DNA from: Xanthobacteraceae bacterium
GTDB lineage: Bacteria > Pseudomonadota > Alphaproteobacteria > Rhizobiales > Xanthobacteraceae
NCBI GenBank assembly: GCA_029266425.1
Contig: JAQSWY010000001.1
Location: forward strand, 248,001 to 312,000
Reading direction: 5' to 3'
DNA: 64,000 nt
The notes under the pieces are model-generated. The model saw only the letters and a program-made list of their open reading frames with translations, was not told the DNA's origin and did not search any database. Below are positions 42,866-49,058 of the stretch, in pieces. Position 1 is the first letter of the stretch, and each line of letters starts with the position of its first letter. The translations under genes were made by a program, and so were the position numbers.

Positions 42866-43144
42866 TCAGGAAATGCGGCGCTCGGCCCGCTCGCGGACGA
42901 TGGCGAGCGCCTCGTCCTGCAGCTCGTTGAGGGTCGGGAGGGACCAGCCGAGGGTGAGGAGATCCTCATCTTTCACGCTGCCCTGTCGGGCCACGATGTC
43001 CTCAATGTCCTGCGCGAGGTGGCTGACCTTCTCCTCGTGCTCGCGCAGCTGGCGGGCGACGAACTCGCTCACGCTCTCGCGGGGCGCCGCGATCGGCTGG
43101 CCGGGGATGAGGATGCGGCAGTTCGGTTCGGTGTGCGGCTGCAT
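42866..43144 (-). CDS. Small phage protein of unknown function
   Basis: The 92-residue protein starts MQPHTEPNCRILIPG (ATG 43144, GGGAG upstream; 43159 is an alternative). It has a long helical stretch, SVSEFVARQLREHEEKVSHL followed by AQDIEDIVARQG, likely a coiled coil. It is the first gene after a repressor-type operator at 43181-43199. Confidence 0.65.
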   Translation of the reverse strand: MQPHTEPNCRILIPGQPIAAPRESVSEFVARQLREHEEKVSHLAQDIEDIVARQGSVKDEDLLTLGWSLPTLNELQDEALAIVRERAERRIS

Positions 43145-43180
43145 GGCCGGGGCTCCCATCTGGGTCGTGCGATGGGAGAA

Positions 43181-43199
43181 ATGTAGGCATCACTTACAT
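43181..43199. promoter_or_regulatory. Palindromic operator, distal copy
   Basis: ATGTAGGCATCACTTACAT is an imperfect palindrome sharing the half-site ATGTAGGCA with the operator at 44830-44852. It is followed by overlapping GTAGG repeats (AATAGGTAGGTAGGC at 43209). It lies between a leftward gene and a rightward gene, where the phage repressor could control either. Confidence 0.6.
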
Positions 43200-43320
43200 T
43201 GAGTGTCAATAGGTAGGTAGGCAAAGGTCGGTAAGTGCATTGTCCCCAGTCGTGCGGATTTGTTCTTGAATTGTTCTCATTTCCTAAGTCTGATTGCTAC
43301 AGAAACGAGAGGAGCAGACC

Positions 43321-43617
43321 ATGCCAACGGTCACATATCACGTCGCGATGCCATATCTGCGGAGCGCCCGCGGGCGACTGAAGGAAGGGGAGCCGCAGCA
43401 GGCCGCTAGCCCAAGCCACGCGCGGCGGATGGCGGAGGCAATGGCGAAGCGCGTAGGGCCGACCGGCGGAGCTGTTGCCTTCTCGCGCCGCGGGGATCCC
43501 GACATGGGCGAATGGACGGACGCGGTGATCCTAGCGACCTATGGCGAGGTGCCGCTCGCTATCGAGGACGCGACGTCTGGTGGGCGGAGGGAATGGCCGG
43601 AGGCGATACCGGCCTGA
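43321..43617 (+). CDS. Small protein of unknown function, opposed to the leftward operon
   Basis: The 98-residue protein starts MPTVTYHVAMPYLRSARGRL at 43321 behind a strong GAGAGGAGCAG. It contains a helical SHARRMAEAMAKRVG and an acidic C-terminus. It stands alone on the plus strand within the lysogeny region and would be expressed from the operator region at 43181-43320. No family is recognised. Confidence 0.65.
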   Translation: MPTVTYHVAMPYLRSARGRLKEGEPQQAASPSHARRMAEAMAKRVGPTGGAVAFSRRGDPDMGEWTDAVILATYGEVPLAIEDATSGGRREWPEAIPA

Positions 43618-43653
43618 CTGTACAAGCGTTCACGCGCGCACATGGCTACGAGG

Positions 43654-44103
43654 CTATGTGCAACTCGATCCATCGAAGCGCACTTCGGTGAACTGGACGT
43701 TCCACCTGTCGGAGTAGGAAAGGACCACTCTTCCGCCTGTAGATAGAATGGTCTTAAAGCCGGCATTGGCGCAAATATTCTTCTTTGCCAGCCTACGCAG
43801 TTCCTCCTGTAGCTCGGTGTGCTTGTTGCTGGGGATGTCGAATGTGAGCATGTAGCTGATCGACAGTTGATCGTTATTGGCGGTCGCTCCAGTCAGCGTC
43901 GTGGAGCCATCGATCGCAAGTGGGGCCTTGCTCTGTAGCGTTGCGGCCGACTGAGAGATGGCATCGACGACGAGCTTCTGCGTATCGCGCTCCTCAAGCC
44001 AGTACGCGACGACCTGAGATCCTGCCACTGCGGCGACAATGACGAGGATAAACCTGAGCCACTTTGCTTTCGACCATGCAGACAAGGGCTCAGCGGGCAT
44101 CAT
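43654..44103 (-). CDS. Membrane-anchored phage protein with a periplasmic domain
   Basis: The 149-residue protein has one N-terminal transmembrane helix (WLRFILVIVAAVAGSQVVAYWL) and a soluble domain with two cysteines (NICANAG and SSCT). The start overlaps the end of the repressor gene (stop 44090), so the two are co-transcribed in a lysogen. A lysogen-expressed membrane protein is a good candidate for superinfection exclusion, but no homology supports that. Confidence 0.7.
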   Translation of the reverse strand: MMPAEPLSAWSKAKWLRFILVIVAAVAGSQVVAYWLEERDTQKLVVDAISQSAATLQSKAPLAIDGSTTLTGATANNDQLSISYMLTFDIPSNKHTELQEELRRLAKKNICANAGFKTILSTGGRVVLSYSDRWNVQFTEVRFDGSSCT

Positions 44104-44776
44104 ACCTTCCAACTACTCTGTGTGCTGTCGGCCAATCTATCCGATCTACATCGAACAGCTTGGCCGGATTGTACTGCTCCAGCTTCCACTTATCGTTGGT
44201 CCAGCCGACCAGGCTCTTGATCATCGCCTCCGCCTCGCCGGCCTCGCCGAAGGGCGGATGATCATAGAAGATGTGCACCTTGTCCCTCGCGACGGGCAGG
44301 CCGGGGTGCACCAAGGCCATGTCGCCGTGATTGAACGCGGGGCGCATGGAATCGCCGCTGATCAGCAGCGCATAGGCATTGCGCACACCCTCGAGGATGG
44401 AGGGGCGCTTCACAGTCTCGATCTGCTCGAAGTTCACGATGAGATGGCCTTCGCCGCCCATGGCCGCCGCATACACGGGAAAATCCCGGGCGCCGACGAG
44501 ATCATCACCGGGTATCATCTCGACCTTCGGCGTCTCCGGTCGCGGCGGCTTCGGCGGGCGCGAAGCGGCGGGCGTCTTGCCGCCCTTGAGAATGTCCTGC
44601 TCCGAAATGCCGAGTAGCTCCGCCAGTTCGGCAATGCGGGCCAGCGCGGGCTTGGTGGTATCGCTCTCCCATTGCGTGACCGACACGCGCTTGATCCCGA
44701 AATGACGCGCCACGTCATCCTGGGTGAGGCCTCTCGCCTCTCGCGCCGCGCGAATGCGTGATCCAAGGGTGCTCAT
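44090..44776 (-). CDS. CI/LexA-like phage repressor with S24 autoprotease domain
   Basis: The 228-residue protein has an N-terminal XRE helix-turn-helix (LTQDDVARHFGIKRVSVTQW) and a C-terminal S24 peptidase fold. The catalytic serine is in LISGDSMRPAF, and the lysine is probably in EAMIKSLVGW. The Ala-Ala/Met-Gly cleavage region lies around YAAAMGGEG. It should hold lysogeny by binding the palindromes beside its own gene and be inactivated during the SOS response. It is divergent from the cro-like gene. Confidence 0.9.
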   Translation of the reverse strand: MSTLGSRIRAAREARGLTQDDVARHFGIKRVSVTQWESDTTKPALARIAELAELLGISEQDILKGGKTPAASRPPKPPRPETPKVEMIPGDDLVGARDFPVYAAAMGGEGHLIVNFEQIETVKRPSILEGVRNAYALLISGDSMRPAFNHGDMALVHPGLPVARDKVHIFYDHPPFGEAGEAEAMIKSLVGWTNDKWKLEQYNPAKLFDVDRIDWPTAHRVVGRYDAR

Positions 44777-44823
44777 CCCCTCAAAGTAGCCATCGCTTAC
44801 CACGTGCGCACCAACGGTAGGCG

Positions 44824-44853
44824 TTGACGATGTAGGTAGGTTATGCCTACATA
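44824..44853 (+). promoter_or_regulatory. Rightward early promoter overlapping a repressor operator
   Basis: TTGACG (44824-44829) and TACATA (44848-44853), 18 bp apart, resemble a -35/-10 pair. The palindrome ATGTAGGTA...TGCCTACAT (44830-44852) fills the spacer. Repressor bound here would block polymerase. Predicted transcription start coincides with the ATG at 44859, and there is no Shine-Dalgarno, suggesting a leaderless message. Confidence 0.6.
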
Positions 44854-44858
44854 CTCGC

Positions 44859-45101
44859 ATGATTGCCTCAATCCAGCATGCTGCCGAGAACGTAGGGGGC
44901 ATCACACGGCTCGCTCGCGAGATCGGGGTGAAGCACCAGACCTTCTATTCATGGAAGCGCGTCCCAGCCGAGCGCGTGCTCGACATTGAGCGCGTAAGCG
45001 GAGTGCCGCGTCACGAGCTGCGGCCGGACCTCTATCCGGCGCCGAGCATGCCCACGGCGACTCCGGCCAGCAATTCCAACCTCACCGAGGCGTTGCCATG
45101 A
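44859..45101 (+). CDS. Cro/YdaS-like DNA-binding protein
   Basis: The 80-residue protein (AAENVGGITRLAREIGVKHQ then TFYSWKRVPAERVLDIERVS) matches the YdaS/Cro-like single helix-turn-helix family found opposite phage repressors. It should compete with the repressor at the shared operator. Translation probably begins without a ribosome binding site. Its stop overlaps the next start (ATGA). Confidence 0.85.
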   Translation: MIASIQHAAENVGGITRLAREIGVKHQTFYSWKRVPAERVLDIERVSGVPRHELRPDLYPAPSMPTATPASNSNLTEALP

Positions 45102-45616
45102 CGATGAAACGGGCGAACCCCGGTTCGGCGCACGATGCGCTCGTGCATTTGTTCGAAGCGATCGGCCGCGAGCACGGCGCCAACAGCGCGCCGGCCGAGG
45201 GCATTCCGCTTGCCGCCGATTTCCTTGGTGTGACGCACTGGACGCTGCGCAAGCAGCTGGACCCCGACCAGCCGAGTGATCTCGGCTTCGGCCGCGTCTC
45301 GCAGCTGACGCGCCACTTCGGCTGCGCCGACGCGGCGCAGCACCTGGCGCTCGCCGCCGGCGGCGTGTTCGTGCCGATGCCGAATGCGGACGGCAAGGTG
45401 GCCGGGCTATCTGCCGAGGTGATGCGCGAGACCGGCGAGGCCATCGCCCTGCTGCTGGCCGATATCGCGCCCGGCTCCGAAGGCGGGGCGGAGCTGACGC
45501 CGGCGGAGGCGGGCGACGCGCTGCCGGCGATCAGCGAGGCGCTCGCCCGGATGGCCGACCTCTATGCGCTGGTGAGCGAGACCGCGGCCCGCAAGACCCG
45601 CACCATGAAGCGGTGA
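45098..45616 (+). CDS. CII-like phage regulatory protein
   Basis: The 172-residue protein contains a CII-type helix-turn-helix region (IPLAADFLGVTHWTLRKQLD and FGRVSQLTRHFGCADAAQHL) and a C-terminal helical part. It is translationally coupled to the cro-like gene by ATGA. In lambdoid phages such proteins activate repressor establishment; here that role is inferred. Confidence 0.75.
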   Translation: MTMKRANPGSAHDALVHLFEAIGREHGANSAPAEGIPLAADFLGVTHWTLRKQLDPDQPSDLGFGRVSQLTRHFGCADAAQHLALAAGGVFVPMPNADGKVAGLSAEVMRETGEAIALLLADIAPGSEGGAELTPAEAGDALPAISEALARMADLYALVSETAARKTRTMKR

Positions 45617-45626
45617 GGGGGCGGCG

Positions 45627-46334
45627 ATGGGCGAGAACAGTAAGACCTTGAACAAACAGGGGGGAACCATGCTTGACCGCGTGGAAGCCGGAACGATCGA
45701 GACATTCTCGACGCGCAAGCTGCTCTCGCATTACGCCCATGTGCGCAAGCGCCTGATGCAGGGGCCGAGGACGCCGACGCTCACGCTGGTTCCACCAGCC
45801 GAGCCAGAGGAGCGGCCGACACCCGACGAGGTGCCGGCAGCGCAGTGCGACGAACCCGGCGAAACGTTGCCGGCCGAAGTGCTGGCGCATGTGGTGCACG
45901 TCTGCGCGGACAATGAGGGCCTGCTCGACCACGCGATGAAGTGGCTGCTGGTGTTCAACAAGCTGAACCCCGGCGCACTCACCATCGAGGTGGTGGAAGC
46001 GGAAATCGGCCGCGCGCAGGAAGCGCTGAAGAACCCGCGTCGGATCAGCATCGACGCTGTGGTGAAGGCGACGGCCGAACGCTTCGGGGTTTCGCGCGCC
46101 GATATCCTCTCGCAGCGGCGCACGGCAGACGTGGTCCGACCGCGCCAGGTGGCGATGTATCTGGCGAAGACGCTCACGCTGCGCTCGTTTCCCGAGATCG
46201 GCCGCCGGATGGGCGGGCGCGACCACACCACCGTGCTGCACGGTGTGAGGAAGATCGAGCAGCTGGCAGCGCAAAGCCCGACGCTTGCCGACGAGATCGC
46301 GGCCATTCGCGCGGGGCTGGAGGCGGGACGGTGA
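45627..46334 (+). CDS. Phage protein with a DnaA domain IV (DnaA-box binding)
   Basis: The 235-residue protein's last 80 residues (DVVRPRQVAMYLAKTLTLRS, then FPEIGRRMGGRDHTTVLHGV) are the C-terminal DNA-binding domain of DnaA, including the RDHTTV signature that contacts DnaA boxes. The AAA+ domain is absent; the N-terminal 130 residues show no nucleotide-binding motif. It may recruit or block initiation at DnaA boxes. Two starts have good ribosome sites: 45627 (AGGGGG) and 45669 (GGGGGGA). Confidence 0.85.
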   Translation: MGENSKTLNKQGGTMLDRVEAGTIETFSTRKLLSHYAHVRKRLMQGPRTPTLTLVPPAEPEERPTPDEVPAAQCDEPGETLPAEVLAHVVHVCADNEGLLDHAMKWLLVFNKLNPGALTIEVVEAEIGRAQEALKNPRRISIDAVVKATAERFGVSRADILSQRRTADVVRPRQVAMYLAKTLTLRSFPEIGRRMGGRDHTTVLHGVRKIEQLAAQSPTLADEIAAIRAGLEAGR

Positions 46335-46345
46335 AGTTGCTCGGC

Positions 46346-46762
46346 TCAGAAGGCGGGCATCTTGCCGGTGACAATAAAGGACGCCGTCGTATCGCTGCCC
46401 ATGCTTGTCAGGCGAACGTCGATCGCCTCGCCGGTTTGCTGAACAAGCACGGCGGCACCTTCCAGGCGCGCCACCGCGAGCGCCCAGCCTTCCGCGGCGA
46501 TCACACCGTGCGTGACCAGACGGCCGTGTTCGGGGCCGCCGGTGTGGCGATAGATTTCGATGCGGTACGTCGCGGCGGCGGAGCCTGTCTCGCGAGTACG
46601 CAGCCAGCCGTCGCCCGACAGCGTCGCAACATGCTGCATTCTACGTTCCGCGCCTCTCTTGGCGACGAGCTCACGCCTCGCAACTGCCGCTGCGGCGGTG
46701 CGCGCCGTTCTCGCCGTTGTGCGAGCTATCGCTCGCGCGCGACGATCAACCAGAGTTGCCAT
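46346..46762 (-). CDS. Hypothetical phage protein on the opposite strand
   Basis: The 138-residue frame starts MATLVDRRARAIARTTARTA, with a basic, Ala/Arg-rich N-terminus, then a beta-rich part (ATYRIEIYRHTGGPEHGRLV). It is preceded by no clear ribosome site. It opposes the rightward early genes. Coding is plausible from codon bias, but the call is weaker than for its neighbours. Confidence 0.5.
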   Translation of the reverse strand: MATLVDRRARAIARTTARTARTAAAAVARRELVAKRGAERRMQHVATLSGDGWLRTRETGSAAATYRIEIYRHTGGPEHGRLVTHGVIAAEGWALAVARLEGAAVLVQQTGEAIDVRLTSMGSDTTASFIVTGKMPAF

Positions 46763-46816
46763 GAAAGGGGAAGCATTGAGCCGGAGAAAGAGTTCCCCGC
46801 TAAAGTGGACGCTCGA

Positions 46817-47029
46817 TCAGTTTGGAACTTTGCTAAGCCAGCGGAATTCCTGAGCCCGCAGTTCGAAGTCGGCCGGCATTTCGAATCCGGTATTGCCGCC
46901 AGCAATCTCTGTGGCCACAACAATCCAGTACCGATCAATAGCGCCCTGACGATCCTGAACAGGAGGCTCGGCCGAATCTATATCTGCGGCGCACAAGGCG
47001 CGGGCGCGCATTTCCAAGTTCTCATCCAT
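46817..47029 (-). CDS. Small hypothetical phage protein on the opposite strand
   Basis: The 70-residue frame starts MDENLEMRARALCAADIDSA behind GTGGGGGA and ends EFRWLSKVPN. The middle (DRQGAIDRYWIVVATEIAGG) has normal coding composition. It is 54 bp upstream of the other minus-strand gene, and they may form a small leftward unit. Confidence 0.5.
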   Translation of the reverse strand: MDENLEMRARALCAADIDSAEPPVQDRQGAIDRYWIVVATEIAGGNTGFEMPADFELRAQEFRWLSKVPN

Positions 47030-47122
47030 TCCCCCACGATACCACCAGCGACCGAAGTCGGAAGCACCCTTTTTTGCACGTTCCCGCGAACCGCATCGGA
47101 TGAGCATCTCGCGCGCCCCGCG

Positions 47123-47161
47123 GAAAAAGAATGGCGCCGCTCCGGGGGACAGAGCGGCGCC
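47123..47161 (-). terminator. Intrinsic terminator on the minus strand
   Basis: GGCGCCGCTC and GAGCGGCGCC (47133-47142 and 47152-47161) form a perfect 10-bp stem. On the minus strand they are followed by ATTCTTTTTC. A second, smaller minus-strand hairpin with a T-tract lies at 47238-47255. They would end leftward transcripts, for example from hicAB. Confidence 0.65.
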
Positions 47162-47307
47162 GTGGTTCGGGCGGCTGGGGTGCTGGGGCTAGGGGTCGAT
47201 TGCCGCCCTCACTACTGGGTATTGCATGCGTTCGACAGAAAAACGCCGAAGCCGGCAGACGGTTCCACTCGCTCAATCGATAGGATGAAGCGGGAGGCGG
47301 GGCTGTA

Positions 47308-47655
47308 ATGGCGCGCGCTCCTTTCACCCTCGATGATCTCCCGGCGCGGCTGCGCGCACTCGTGCAGCTATGCCCCGCGAAGGGGTGCTGGCTGTGGATC
47401 GGTTCCACCAGTGGCACCGGGCGCGGCGGCGGCTATGGCCGCGTGAAGTGGCAGGGCGTGACCCAGGCCGCGCACAAGGTGGTGTGGCTGGTCTCCGGCG
47501 GGCGACTGCTGCGGGCGGGCGAACAGCTCGACCACACCTGCACGGTGCGCCGCTGCTGCAACCCGGCGCACCTCTCGCCTCTGTTCCAGAAGCGGAACAT
47601 GAAGCTGGCCTATTCCCGCCGCCGCGCGGCCTTCACGGCGGAGGCGGCGGAATGA
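47308..47655 (+). CDS. Phage HNH endonuclease
   Basis: The 115-residue protein has CPAKGCWLWIGSTSGTGRGG near the N-terminus and the HNH core LDHTCTVRRCCNPAHLSPL, with D-H and N-x2-H arranged as in small phage HNH nucleases. It may nick or cut DNA during replication or packaging, or be a free-standing homing-type enzyme. Confidence 0.82.
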   Translation: MARAPFTLDDLPARLRALVQLCPAKGCWLWIGSTSGTGRGGGYGRVKWQGVTQAAHKVVWLVSGGRLLRAGEQLDHTCTVRRCCNPAHLSPLFQKRNMKLAYSRRRAAFTAEAAE

Positions 47656-47672
47656 TCGCGCCGCCTCCCATC

Positions 47673-48104
47673 TCAGGCCGCATCCTCGAAGCTGATGGAC
47701 AGTCGCCCGCCGAGCGCACGGGCGGCCTCTTCCATCTGCTCCAGCTTGGTGCCGTGGCGCGGATCGAGGATGCGCCGCACCTCGACCTCGCTCCGGCCCA
47801 TGCGCGCGGCGAGGGCCGACTTGCTGATGCCGGCCGCGCGCCATGCCCGATAGACCGCAAGCTTCGCCGACACCTGCGCCGGCGGGAACACCGGAACCTC
47901 GCCGCGCTTCAGGGGCGACGGCTCGGCGACATCCGCGCCTTCCTGCATCAGGCCGACGATCGCCACCTCCAGCGCATCGGCCGCTTCCTCCTCCGCCTTC
48001 TCACGCGTCGGCGCCCAGGTGATGACCTCGGGCAGATCGCGCGAGCGCGCGACGAAGCCGAGTTCATCGTCCTGGGTGATCGTAAAGCCATAGGCCTTGT
48101 TCAC
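47673..48104 (-). CDS. hicB: HicB-family antitoxin
   Basis: The 143-residue protein has the HicB partial RNase-H fold start YGFTITQDDELGFVARSRDL and AEEEAADALEVAIVGLMQ, followed by a C-terminal helix-turn-helix (ISKSALAARMGRSEVEVRRI). It neutralises HicA and represses the operon through the C-terminal domain. It follows hicA with a 66-bp gap. Confidence 0.88.
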   Translation of the reverse strand: MNKAYGFTITQDDELGFVARSRDLPEVITWAPTREKAEEEAADALEVAIVGLMQEGADVAEPSPLKRGEVPVFPPAQVSAKLAVYRAWRAAGISKSALAARMGRSEVEVRRILDPRHGTKLEQMEEAARALGGRLSISFEDAA

Positions 48105-48170
48105 CGCTCTCTCTCCATTCGTTCAAGGCGTTTCCGAGACGTCCGCCCCAACATGGGTACTCGACCCCGC

Positions 48171-48383
48171 CTAGAAGGCGGCGGGGTCGAGGCCGAGTTG
48201 CTTGCAGATGTAGTTCCGGGCTGCACCTCGCGGGGAGTAGTCGCCATTCGGAAGGGTTGTTTTCTTGTCTTCAACCGCTATCCGGTAGTGGCTTCCCTTC
48301 CCGAGCTTGGTCTCGACTTCGAACCTCATGCCGTTCTTGCGGCAGTACTTTCGAAGTGCCCGGATAAAGTCGTCTCGGTTCAT
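48171..48383 (-). CDS. hicA: HicA-family mRNA interferase toxin
   Basis: The 70-residue double-stranded RNA-binding-fold toxin has the catalytic histidine in GKGSHYRIAV and the C-terminal ARNYICKQLGLD. GGGGAGGC precedes the ATG at 48383. The toxin is the first gene, as in most hicAB pairs. A palindromic operator lies 65-80 bp upstream. Confidence 0.88.
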   Translation of the reverse strand: MNRDDFIRALRKYCRKNGMRFEVETKLGKGSHYRIAVEDKKTTLPNGDYSPRGAARNYICKQLGLDPAAF

Positions 48384-48426
48384 GCCTCCCCTCTCCAATT
48401 TCGATGGAGAGATATTCGCACAAAAA

Positions 48427-48464
48427 TGTACGAGGCACAAGGGAAATCGTACAGAAATGTACGA
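48427..48464. promoter_or_regulatory. Probable HicB operator
   Basis: TCGTACAGAAATGTACGA (48447-48464) is a perfect 7-bp palindrome with a four-base centre. An extra half-site TGTACGA at 48427-48433 lies 31 bp from its counterpart. It is between hicA and the divergent TSCPD gene, the expected position for HicB autorepression. Confidence 0.65.
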
Positions 48465-48478
48465 ATGGGAGCGACGGC

Positions 48479-48802
48479 ATGACACGCAAAAACCTGCCCC
48501 AGAGGCGGGCGAACGAGACCTTCGATTTCGTGCACCCGCCCGGCACGGCCACGCGCTACTCGGCGACGCTCGGCTTCTATCCCGACGGGAGTATCGGCGA
48601 GATTTTCATCGACGGCGCCAAGGTCGGCTCGGATGCCGAGATCAACACCTCGGATGCCGCGGTGGTGCTCTCGATCGCGCTCCAGCACGGCGCGCATCTC
48701 GACGAGCTACGCCACGCCATATCGCGCAATTCTCACGGCGCCCCGCTCGGCCCCATCGGCACGCTGCTCGACGCTCTGGCGGCGGGGGAGGGCACCGCGT
48801 GA
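48479..48802 (+). CDS. TSCPD-domain protein (ribonucleotide reductase-like C-terminal domain)
   Basis: The 107-residue protein contains SATLGFYPDGSIGEIFIDGA and LSIALQHGAHLDELRHAISR, a pattern of the TSCPD domain found at the C-terminus of class II ribonucleotide reductases and as stand-alone phage proteins. The reductase catalytic domain itself is missing. Its role may be regulatory or structural. Confidence 0.75.
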   Translation: MTRKNLPQRRANETFDFVHPPGTATRYSATLGFYPDGSIGEIFIDGAKVGSDAEINTSDAAVVLSIALQHGAHLDELRHAISRNSHGAPLGPIGTLLDALAAGEGTA

Positions 48803-48985
48803 TTACCGTGGCCTCGCCTGCAACTGTCGGACGAGCGCTTCGAGATTGGCGATGCGGCCCTCCTGTTCGTCGACGTGCCTCGCCATTTCGGCGATTTCTC
48901 TCGCGAGAGCCTGGCAGCTCTGCGGCGTCTGGTTGTTTCCCCAAGTCCGCGCGGCACCCAAGACTCGCTGAAGCTGAAATGGCAT
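48803..48985 (-). CDS. Small coiled-coil protein
   Basis: The 60-residue frame starts MPFQLQRVLGAARTWGNNQT at 48985 behind GGAGG. The C-terminal half (AREIAEMARHVDEQEGRIAN, then LEALVRQLQ) has strong heptad character. It opposes its neighbours and lies exactly between them, ending next to the TSCPD stop. Confidence 0.55.
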   Translation of the reverse strand: MPFQLQRVLGAARTWGNNQTPQSCQALAREIAEMARHVDEQEGRIANLEALVRQLQARPR

Positions 48986-49058
48986 TTGCGGTTCCTCCCT
49001 CTCCAATTGAGGCAGGTACAATCTTCCGGTCAGCTGGTCCTGTCGAGAGGGGGCTGGC

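Noticed and set aside
45941-47308. A 455-codon plus-strand frame overlapping the DnaA-like gene end and the intergenic region
   Set aside because: Its sequence is low-complexity in character, it runs in a second frame through the DnaA-domain gene and through a terminator, and has no ribosome site.
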